A stretch of DNA of 64,000 bases from Blastobasis lacticolella (lineage: Eukaryota > Arthropoda > Insecta > Lepidoptera > Blastobasidae). Shown piece after piece: positions 1-8,947 of this stretch. How positions within the stretch are numbered: position 1 is the stretch's first letter; each line of letters starts with the position of its first letter. The notes beneath the pieces were generated by a model that was given only the letters and a program-made list of their open reading frames with translations, was not told the DNA's origin and made no database searches. Position numbers and translations under genes: made by a program. The stretch is from NCBI GenBank assembly GCA_905147135.1, contig LR990053.1, forward strand, positions 5,654,501 through 5,718,500, read 5' to 3'.

Positions 1-150
1 GCAAGAGGTCCCGGGTTCGATTCCCGGCCGGGCAGAAATTGAAAAAAAAGTATATTAGTAGTTTATCAGTTATCTAGTACCCATAACACAAGCTTACTTT
101 GGGGCTAGATGGCGGTGTGTGAATTTGTCCACGATTATTTATTTATCTTC
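1..150 (+). repeat. tRNA-derived SINE, 3' part (family A)
   Basis: The window opens inside a SINE. A B-box-like GGTTCGATTCC follows 'cccg', then the 'gggcagaaattg' junction, and the body ends with 'ttggggctagatggcg' and an AT-rich tail near 150. The same unit recurs at 45738-46003 and 54461-54745 (plus) and at 62795-63035 (minus), which fixes its limits. The tRNA-like A-box half lies outside the window. Such tRNA-headed SINEs are typical of lepidopteran genomes; the exact family name is not known to me. Confidence 0.8.
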
Positions 151-371
151 GTCTTGCTAAAGTCTGTAGGCAGTGGTAACGACTTTCCAGGGGCCGTACC
201 GCTGATCTCTGATATCAATCGAGTAATCCCAACTCAATTGGATCAAGATATCGGCATACTATCAGAGAACGCCGGTACGGCCGCTGGCAGCCAGTTTACC
301 TGTTCACCTACATTACGACACAAAAACTAAAAAAAAGCACCCAACCGCTAACCCCCCCATCCAACCCACAG

Positions 372-2008
372 AGATAATCCCGCGCACGCTAGCCCAGAAC
401 TGCGGGGCGAACACCATCCGCACGCTCACCGCTCTCCGGGCGAGACACACCACCGCCGGCTCCCCGGCCGGCATCGACGGCGAGACCGGCGAGATCGTCG
501 ACATGGCTGTCAAGGGGATCTGGGAGCCGCTCGCTGTTAAATTGCAGGTGGGTTTGATGGTTAGCCGAGTGGTGTCCGGCAGAGTATAATAGCACCAACC
601 CCTTACACTCGTGGGTGTCGTACAAGGCGACTAATGTTTTCGAGGCAAAAGATCTTGAAAGTCTCCGTAGACTGAAAAATGGGCAGCAGCGTTTTCCATT
701 GTTATATTTACAACACTGCGATCTCCAACCCGCCTGCCAAGCGTGGAGATTATGGCAATAACCTTCCCTTTCGTGGGAGAGGCCTTAAGTCCTGCAGTGG
801 ACTGTTATGGGTTGTGATGATTGATGGGTTAAACAAATCAAAATTTCCTTGAGGTCTTCAAATCAAGAGTGGAAAGGTATCTTATAAACACGCACGCATT
901 CTACATCTTCGACCTCATCGTCGCTTTCCATCAGGCGAGTTGAGGTCGGCAAATCTATTAACGATAAAAAAATAATTCTCCATTGAGTAGGACATTAAAT
1001 ATCTCTTTCAATCGTCAAAGAGGAGGGTAGGAAGGAAACACACAGTGATATGGTCTAAATCGCAGGTCGTAAGCGAAAGGTACCGAGTTCGATCCTCAGT
1101 CACGGAGAAAGTACAAACCCCTAAGCACAACCATTCGCACCTTAAACGTCACACTCCTGTTATATTAAATAATGTCCCTGCCACCTCTCCCCTATATCGT
1201 GGATGTCCACGACAATATCATCACGTTACAAATTATAAAAACGCCCATTGGCTGAACCCGTATTGCGCAGATGTTGCGATGGGACACACACGAATAGTAA
1301 CAAATTCTAAATGGGAAAGACTACGCAATTTTTTATACAACATCGTGGTTTCGTAGTACCCCATTTCCCTCCCCGGATTTTAACACTAGAGTCATGATTT
1401 TCGTACACGTACATGCCTGTACTTTTAGTTTTTTTTATAAGTCATCTTGAATAGAAGTTAATAATCCTCCAAATACTAAAAAAAATTACCGAGTTTGAAC
1501 GCCACTTTTACACCTTCATTATACAAAATTTATAACGTTATTCCAAAAAAGCAACATACAGGCGTAGACAATTTTATTCTTATATTATCTGTTTAATAAA
1601 TCTCTATAATCGGTTGAAAGTTGACGAAAAATGGGGACTACGAAACCTCGATTTTCCCTATTTTACATAGTTATAATGCGTTCGAGGTGCAGTTGTCGCA
1701 TGCAGGTTTTCCGATGCAGCCTTTCCTCTTAAAAAATAACTTACTAGGCAGGCATTTGATCCCTATCTCACTTGATGAGAAGCGACGCATACGAATGCCA
1801 GTCGTTCCCACAATTACTCGCAAAGGAATACAAGTAACAATCCCCCAAACCGAAAGTCAACAACTAACATTCCGAACTCGCATTCCAGGTGTACAAAACG
1901 GCAGTGGAGACCGCGATCCTGCTTCTCCGGATCGACGACATCGTCTCTGGCTCCAAGAAGAAGGACAAGGAAGGCGCCACACCGGGACAGATGGCCATGC
2001 CGGAGTAG
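372..2008 (+). CDS. CCT3: T-complex chaperonin subunit gamma (CCT3), last two exons
   Basis: Two exons encode the C-terminal end of CCT-gamma, one of eight subunits of the cytosolic TRiC/CCT ring that folds actin, tubulin and other proteins using ATP. Exon at 372-547: acceptor 'cccacag', open frame with IIPRTLAQNCG, the loop HTTAGSPAGIDGETGEIVDM and IWEPLAVKLQ, then donor GTGGGT. Last exon at 1889-2008: acceptor 'cattccag', then YKTAVETAILLLRIDDIVSG, a lysine-rich tail and TAG at 2006-2008. The phases join (LQ to VYKT), and these motifs are diagnostic of CCT3 within the CCT family. Upstream exons lie left of the window. The 1.34-kb intron holds a LINE-derived insertion at about 560-835. The first AATAAA noticed after the stop is at 3434-3439, so the 3' UTR may be about 1.4 kb. 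The gene appears intact. Confidence 0.93.
560..835 (+). repeat. Internally deleted RTE-type LINE copy in CCT3 intron
   Basis: The first part, with 'gtgggtgtcgta.aaggcgacta', 'gggcagcagc' and 'caacccgcctgccaagcgtgg', matches the 5' region of the RTE element at 31.58-31.77 kb. It then jumps to 'cctgcagtggactgttatggg..tgatgattgatgg', a 3'-end-like sequence ending in a TGA-type short repeat. This looks like a LINE copy that lost its interior, or a SINE built from LINE ends. Confidence 0.6.
985..1105 (+). repeat. Interspersed repeat with tRNA-like half
   Basis: Bases 985-1052 ('taggacattaaatatctctt' onward) recur almost unchanged at about 51335-51405. Just downstream, 1056-1105 resembles a tRNA-related SINE segment, with 'gtaagcgaaaggtacc' followed by a B-box-like 'gagttcgatcctc' similar to 54.39-54.44 kb. 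It lies in the last CCT3 intron. Confidence 0.5.
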
Positions 2009-3890
2009 ACTCTCAGGCCGTCTCAGTACAAGGCGGTGAATAATGTAGGTCGGCTAGTTTTCACTTAGTATTTACCAATGACGATAGAAACTCCTTTTTG
2101 GAAGGACAGGGTATCCTATCAAGTCAACTAATGCGTATATACCTTTTGCGATGTGCCTAAAAAGAACTAGCATAGCTAGAATTTCCTAGATTTCATAATA
2201 CACAAATTACGGGGGTGGGTAATACGTGGCAAATCGGCACGCTCATAGCCTGTCATCGCCATAATGCCATAGGGTATGTCTTACTTACGGAGTAAGGGTT
2301 TTTTTTCGTCATTGGTATTACTCACACGTTCGTTGCACTAGCCGATGTGCATTATTTTCTGCCGCCATCTCATGGGGTGGCCAACACACCGGGCAGTTTG
2401 GGACGTTCGAAAACCATGATCGATGCTGTTTTGGACTAGATTCAAAGTTATTTGCAACAGTGTCACGACTAAGTATTTCATACAAATCTGTTGACAAGAC
2501 CGGTTAGGTTTTCTATTCGAGATTCGGCGGCCCGGCGTGTTGTGCCTTCATCATGTCGCCTAGTTTAGCGTATTCATGGACAAAATTTAGCACCGCTAGA
2601 GTATGTGTGTTCACCAGAAGTAGCTAAGCGGAATAGCAGTCCAGAAAGGTCTGAACAACGAAGATAATTAATTTCCACATCATAATGTATCTGTATGGGC
2701 ACAGATCACGACAAATTGTAGGATAAAGCTTAATTATCTCTGATTGGTCAGATCGTTCTGATAATCCTGGTTTCTGATGCAGACTATGTACAGAGGGGTG
2801 ATATTTCATGTTATATATTGCGGTTTTTACTCAACATTAATCTTTACCGTATTACCTAGATGTTTGTTAGGGATGTCAGGGTAAAACTAATGTTTAGAAG
2901 AATTTGTACATCATAAACTATTGTCTCTCCCATCAAAAATGTAAGCTGGACTTGCTTGTTATTTTATTTTACATTATGTATTTCTTTTCGTTTACGATTC
3001 ACGACACGCATTCCTAAACTGTTATGGTATTTGGAAGAGAATTTTGTCCCTGGATATGTAAAATATAATAATTCGATTAGGGTTTTATAATATTAATATG
3101 ATGTTCTGTCGAAGTGTATGTCCCGTTTGCGTGCAACTTGTAAGATGGTGCTTGTAACATCACAGTAAATTCATGAATTGTTCATCTTAAGTTTGTTTGT
3201 TCGTTTTATCTTTGTATTGCAATATTTTAAAATGCATTTTTCGGAAATTTGGCACGTTTGTAGCGCGGCTCGTATTGTCACAAAATATTGCTGGACATTT
3301 GTTGAAGATGTGATAAATAAGTTGTAACGTAAATGGACTTGACGCTGTCAGATCAGAATTAGCTTCTCAATATTAGCGCTAACAATATGATGCCTCACTC
3401 GTCCGTTCAGGAAGAACACTCTTATTTCAATGTAATAAAGATTAGTTTAATTTATTATATTGTACGTTATTTTGTGGTCACGATCGTGTCGTCTAACATT
3501 ACGCATTTAAGTTTTCAATGCTGATTTTCAAATGGAACAATAATAGTATTAAAGTTTTATTTTAATATGTCTACTACTTGTTTGTTTCATTTTTGATAAA
3601 AGTTGCAAGTTGTCAATGGTAAAGCTTTACCAGAGACAGAGGTGACCTGTCAATGGTGGCGCTAGTTCTGCGTTTTATGTAGCAACACCGGAATGATGTA
3701 GTATTCTGTGACAGAATTCGAATGTCGCCAACAATGGGTAAACCTGAACGTGACGGAAAAAGAAACTAACATGTCCCGATTATGAAATTAGATTATGACG
3801 TTTCGGAAAAAGACCTAGCGCCCTCCTTCATGGAATTATGATTCTTGTCAGATGTTTCAACATTTGATGTAGTAGACGTTGACACCTATG
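2009..3890. other. CCT3 3' UTR/intergenic, no gene seen
   Basis: AT-rich sequence with no open frame I can defend on either strand. The first part is probably the 3' UTR of CCT3, with a poly(A) signal candidate at 3434-3439. Nothing else recognised. Confidence 0.5.
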
Positions 3891-3896
3891 CATGGA

Positions 3897-5125
3897 CCAT
3901 GGACTTACTACCCAAAGGGACTGCGCACTGCTTTGACTAAAACCGGGCAAAGCGAGAGTCACCATCGATAGTCCTGTGTCCCTTTCTAGTGTTGCCACCA
4001 TTGTTGATGCAAATTCCGAATTACTTTTATTATTTGGCGTGGACACCAGGGCCAGGCAGAGCCGGACTGGGTGCAATCTGAAGGTCATGTTTTCACCAGG
4101 GTCCAGCCCAAGCTTACCCTGCTACTCGGAAACTATTGGCCCTTGAACACTAGTTCCTAGAGTGAAATGATAGCACTCCTCGAGATCATCATTGCGTATG
4201 ACAGCTGTTAAAGTTAACCCATTGGTCCTAAAACACTAGTTTCTAGAGAGAAATGATAGTATTTGTAGAGATCTACATTTCGAATGACAGCTGTCAAACT
4301 TTGAACTGAAATAACTCCTAAACTATTGGTGCTATAACACTCGTTCATAAAGAAAAATGATAGTGTTCGTCGAGATCTACATTTCGCATGACAGCTGTCA
4401 ACTTAGAACTGTTGTAACTCGAAAACGATTGGTTTTAGAACACTAGTTGCTAGAGCAATACGATAGTACTCATCGAGATCTACATTTCGGATGACAGTTC
4501 TAAGTTTGACAGTTGTCATACTAAATGTAGATCTCGACAAGTACTATCATTTCTCTACAGAAACTAGTGTTTTAGGACCAATGGGTTCCGAGTTATAAAA
4601 GATTTAACTTTGACAGCTGTCATAGGAAATGTAGATTTCGACGAGTACTATCATATCTCTTTAGAAACTAGTGTTCTAGAACCAATGGGTTCCGAGTTAT
4701 AACACATTTAAGTTTGACAGCTGTCACCCGAAATGTAGATATCGACGAGTACTATCACTTCTTTTTAGAAACTAGTGTTGTAGGATAAATCGTTACCGAA
4801 CTCTTATATCTGTTTTGTGGAACAAAAAGTCGTAGGTTAATAATAATGTCGACTCGACGTTTGTCGGAGAAACGTAAAGGTATTTTGACAACTACTTTTC
4901 GGATTGTACGGATTACCTCATAATAATACTAAATTCACGGTAAATATATTTCTCCAATATTGGCAACACCAAACATGACACTTGTCAATTTAGAATGACG
5001 GTGATTATGCCAATAACATTGTGTTTACACTGTTAGAAAGGGACAAAGGACTATAGATGGTGACTCTTGCTCTGCCCGGTTTTAGTCAAAGCAGTGCGCA
5101 GTCCCTTTGGGTAGTAAGTCCATGG
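3897..5125. mobile_element. Fold-back DNA element with inverted arms and tandem subunits
   Basis: The ends are long inverted repeats: 'ccatggacttactaccc' onward at 3897-4030 matches the reverse complement of about 5010-5125 over at least 85 bases with few differences. Inside, a unit of about 105 bases ('aaactattgg..cactagtt.ctagag..atgatag..gagatctacatttcg.atgacagctgtca') occurs four times forward (4122-4490) and about three times reversed (4500-4790), meeting near 4495. No transposase frame is present, so it is a non-autonomous fold-back element; its transcript could form a very long hairpin. A second, partial copy follows directly. Confidence 0.8.
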
Positions 5126-5460
5126 CATGGACTTACTACCCAAAAGGGACTGCGCGCTGCTAAGACAAAAACCGAGCCGAGCGAGAGTCACTATCGATAC
5201 TACTGTGCCCCTTTCTAGTGTTGCCACCATTGTTTATGCAAATCCTGAATTACTTTTATTACATAGCGCGGACTCCGACCTACCGATCAGGGCCAGGCAG
5301 AGGCGAACTAAGTGCAACCTGAAGGTCATATTTTCACCAGGGTCCAGCCCAAGGTTACCCTGCTACTCGGAAACTATTGGTTCTAGAACATTAGTTGCTA
5401 AATAGAATCGGTTGCGCTCGTCGAGATATACATTTTGAATGATAGCTGTCAAACTTAAAA
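5126..5460 (+). mobile_element. Partial second copy of the fold-back element
   Basis: This begins exactly at the end of the previous element with 'catggacttactacccaaaa', repeats its left arm and runs through the first internal unit with the 'atagctgtca' motif before losing similarity near 5460. It is a head-to-tail truncated duplicate. The apparent open frame here is repeat sequence and not a gene. Confidence 0.7.
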
Positions 5461-5960
5461 TTGAAATAACTGAAAATTTGGCCGACGAATATATGACCAA
5501 TTACGTTGAGCGATATGTCATTGGAAAGGATTTTTTATTTTGTACGATTTTACTATGACGACATCTCTTGAATCTATGTGGGAAAAAAATTATAGCCTAT
5601 TAAAATAGAAATTCATTTGATCGGCTCTGATATCAGGTCCCATATTTGTATTTCCAGTTAGAGGCAGGTTTAGGCACCTATTGCCCACGAATCCCAGGGG
5701 CGTACGCAATACTTGACCAAACCAGCATAGCAGTGCCTCTTGGATCTTATTCAAGGTATCACTCATTCCAAGGCTGAGACTTGATCCAATCTGCAAAGAT
5801 ATGGGACTTGACATCAGAGCTGATCAAATGAAGGGTTATTTCAATTGACTATAACCTTTTCCCACAGCTATTCGAGAGTTCTCGCCATAGTAAAAGTTGT
5901 AGAAAATTTAAAATCCTTTCCAATGAAATATCGTTCAATTTAAATTAGGTTGTTGGATTA
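5461..5960. mobile_element. Palindromic MITE-like element
   Basis: Imperfect inverted repeat around about 5720. 'ttcatttgatcggctctgat' at 5611 pairs with 'atcagagctgatcaaatga' near 5812-5830, and 'cgatatgtcattggaaagga' near 5511 pairs with 'tcctttccaatgaaatatcg' near 5913. No coding capacity. Confidence 0.65.
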
Positions 5961-6365
5961 AGCAAAAGTGTAATCGATCCCTATTACACTTCTTCATTTC
6001 CGTCTTTTAATTCTTTAATTTTAGTTAGCAAGTGGTATGATGTGGTCTCTGCCTATCCTTACGGGAAAAAGGCGTTTAGTAATTCTTTATTTTAAATCTC
6101 TTATGTAATGAATATTTTATTTTGCTCGCGTCAGTAGGTATAAAAATTTTACTAAATTCCAGGACGCCCTAGAATGAAAACCCGTTTTGCAACGATAGAT
6201 CAAAGTGGAATGTGTATCTCGTAGAAGAAGGGTTATTTTCGTATCACCCCTTTTGGAATGCAGCGCGATAAGTAAAGCCTGCCACTCACCTTCATGCCCT
6301 TTGATATTTGGCATGACAATAATATGCTTGACCCCGCCACCCCCGCCGAGACATGATCACGCCCA
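5961..6365. other. No gene recognised
   Basis: AT-rich spacer between the palindromic element and the decayed nuclease-like element. Only short frames, on opposing strands, with no recognisable motif. Confidence 0.4.
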
Positions 6366-7177
6366 TTGGCAGTACGTCCATCCAAACTCTCCATACCGAC
6401 CGTCAGTTTTGACTATATTCCGGATTCGGATTCCAAATTTATACGTTCGACCCTGTTTAGTAACTACACCGACTCTACCCACGCCAGGTTGGAAGCTGTG
6501 TCCAGGTGGGAGTCTGGCCAGTGGCTCCAGGCCTACCTATCAGCCAATACCGGCACTTTTTTAGATAACTCCACTTTTCGTCTGGCCGTGGCTCTCCGTC
6601 TCGGTGCTGAGGTCTGCACTTCACATAAATGCCCGTGTAAAGTGAATGTGGACCACCTGGGACACCACGGTCTATCCTGCCAAAAAAGCGCAGGCCGCTT
6701 TGAACGACATTTTGCGCCGCTCTCTCGCTACCGTCTACGTACCGGCTATTCTAGAGCCGAACGGTATCGCACGTGACGATAGTGAGAGACCGGACGGAAT
6801 GTCGCTCATCCCTTGGAAGATGGGTCGGGCCTTAGTGTAGGATGCAACGTGTGTCGACACTCGGGCACGCCATTTACTTCAAAAAGGTTGCTGCTACGGC
6901 TGAGACAGCTGAAAGGCAAAAAATTGTGAAATACCGGGGTATCGGCACCCAATACAATTTTGTTGCATTTGGTGTCGAGACCCTGGGTCCGTGGGGCCCC
7001 GGGGCGCTCTCTTTGTACAGAGAACTTGCGAAAAAATTGGTCGACACCACGGGTGACCGAAGAGCTGGCAGCTACCTCGCACAAAGAATAAGCATTGCTA
7101 TTCAGAGAGGTAATGCTGCCAGCATCTTGGGTGCCTACGCTTCCACACGGCCCAAATTTTTTACATATTTAAGTTAG
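6366..7177 (+). pseudogene. Decayed retroelement-like protein with PD-(D/E)xK-type motif
   Basis: Three plus-strand frames carry consecutive pieces of one protein. 6366-6730 has FDYIPDSDSKFIRS, HHGLSCQ and a Cys/His cluster. 6680-6840 has VPAILEPNGIARDDSERPDG then IPWKMGRALV followed by TAG. 6842-7177 has VETLGPWGPGALSLYRELA and SYLAQRISIAIQRGNAAS. The RPDG...LV-stop-DATCVDT arrangement resembles a restriction-like endonuclease core in which a Trp codon became TAG. I recall similar C-terminal blocks in retroelement-like proteins of invertebrates but cannot name the family. At least one nonsense change and two frameshifts make it inactive. Confidence 0.55.
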
Positions 7178-7269
7178 GTAATTTATTTTTCTTATGATAT
7201 AAATACACAATAAATACTCACTTTATAGGAAAGATAATGAAATGCCATTTAATACTAACTTAATATCTA

Positions 7270-8671
7270 AGTAGGGTAGACCGGGGACAATTGTACCTCG
7301 GGTCAATAATACCATTGGCGATATTTTCACACTTAAAACATGTTTGCCTGTGTGAGAGCATCAGGACACGCGCTCCTTACGTCCCTATCCGCTCATCAGT
7401 CGGCGGCGCTCGATCTGTGAAACGGAAGAGTGCACAGAGGGTTTTTGATGTTTGCCTTGTTGCGGTCAGTATTCTTGTCAAGTGTATTAGCCTATTACTT
7501 GTATAAAATGAGATTTTCTACCAAACTATTGTTTTTACTAGTTTATTAAGGCCCTAGACTTTACGACAGTGATGAGTTTAAGAATATTTGCTGGAAATAT
7601 TTCGTGATTCTCGAATGAGTTCTCAGAACTACCTACTGGGAGCAATTGTACCAGCGTCGGTGGGGCCAATTGTAGCGGTACAATTAACCCCGTGGTAGAA
7701 TTAACCCCGATATTTACTATTACCTAAACAATAGAATAAACTAAACCTAGTTAAATTAATATTGTGTTTACTATTAAGGAAAATATACGGAAAGAAGCGG
7801 AAGAAGCTGATATGAGAAAGAGAGCCAAAGAAGTTAAAAAGGATCTCGGGAGCATAGTAAAGGATAAAGGCAAAGGAAAACGGAAAGGGAAAAAAAGCAA
7901 ACCAAATACGCCAATAAAGAAAACCAAAGAGAATGACCCTGGGAGCTGTGAAGATGAAAAAGAAGAGTGGTATTGTATTATGTGTATGGTATCATATAGT
8001 ACCAGCCGGCCCAACGAAATTTGGGTTCGGTGCTCACAATGCGTAATGTGGGCACACGAAGAATGTACACCACAAGAAGCTGATTATATTTGCCATAGCT
8101 GCAAATCTGAATAGTTTTTTTCAATGATAATTTTTTAGGGTTAATTGTACCAGGGGTCAATTGTACCTTCATACAAATAAACAATTCTTGATTTTAAGTA
8201 TAAATATCATTACTATTAAGCTAATTATTTACTCAGAAGAAACGTTTAAGCCAAAGAGATGACTACATTATGTAGAAGTTGATTAGTTTTTGTTCTAAGT
8301 TTAAATGTTGTTTTTGTTAGCTGATTTATTGAAATTTTGGTTTCTAATATTAAAGACCGATTGTAACGGGGTAATACTGCAAACAGTTATTAAATTATGA
8401 TTAATGATACATATTAAATGAGTTTTATTATCCAATATGTTATTGGTACAATTGACCCATGTATGGGGTTAATTGTAGCAGGGAGTATCTTACGGTTTAA
8501 ATTAGATTTTCATTGAGATTTCTGAAGAATACATTAACTTTAAATATATAGATATGTAGCATATGAGAGTGGGTTTTTAAGTTTAGATACGAGGTTAACT
8601 ACATTTTAGCAGATTGCTCACTATCGACCGATGTTTAAAAAATGGTACGATTGTCCCCGGTCTACCCTACT
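7270..8671 (+). mobile_element. DNA transposon, probably pogo-like, internally deleted
   Basis: Terminal inverted repeats of 28 bases with one mismatch lie at 7270-7297 and 8644-8671; they begin agtagggtagaccgggg. Both ends also carry many copies of a 'caattgtacc' motif (for example near 7290, 7645, 7670, 8140, 8160, 8455), probably transposase-binding repeats. The 1.4-kb size and lone PHD-finger remnant show that most of the transposase is lost. A clear target duplication is not visible. Confidence 0.75.
7764..8114 (+). pseudogene. PHD-finger C-terminal remnant of a transposase
   Basis: A 116-residue frame inside the inverted-repeat element. Residues 1-70 are Lys/Glu-rich and low complexity; residues about 74-113 form a C4HC3 PHD-type finger, with CIMC, then CSQC, WAHEEC and CHSC in order. 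Such a C-terminal PHD finger is known from pogo/jerky-type DDE transposases of insects. The N-terminal helix-turn-helix and DDE regions are absent, so this is a fragment and not a host chromatin gene. It may still be translatable. Confidence 0.65.
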
Positions 8672-8947
8672 TCATGTATGGTGGTGGTAGAAATCCAGGC
8701 GAAGTCCACAGGTTTGAGAATCCTGCCACTGCTACTTTAGGTATTTAAAGGGTTTTCTTGCTCTAGAGTCCAAAGAGTGTCGCGACTATATCCCTGATTT
8801 TCTTTTGCTGTAATCTGTTTTAAACCTTTGCATTGGTAAGTATGGGTGTGGAGGCGGCGCAGCGCAGACATCGAAGCCATCATCGCCATCCGCACCTGGC
8901 ACCACACCTCTGATTCGCCCTTAGTTGTAGATCTGTTTTAACAGTCG
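8672..8947. other. Spacer downstream of zinc-finger gene
   Basis: The likely 3' flank of the minus-strand zinc-finger gene. 'gcgcagcgcagacatcgaag' near 8860 looks like a short repeat fragment. No gene seen. Confidence 0.35.

Noticed and set aside
1..150. True tRNA gene at the window start
   Set aside because: The same sequence with the same downstream body recurs at three other places, so it is a SINE head.
1621..2043. 140-residue plus-strand frame as its own gene
   Set aside because: The frame overlaps the last CCT3 exon in a different phase and its first part is intron; the CCT3 exon explains the coding signal.
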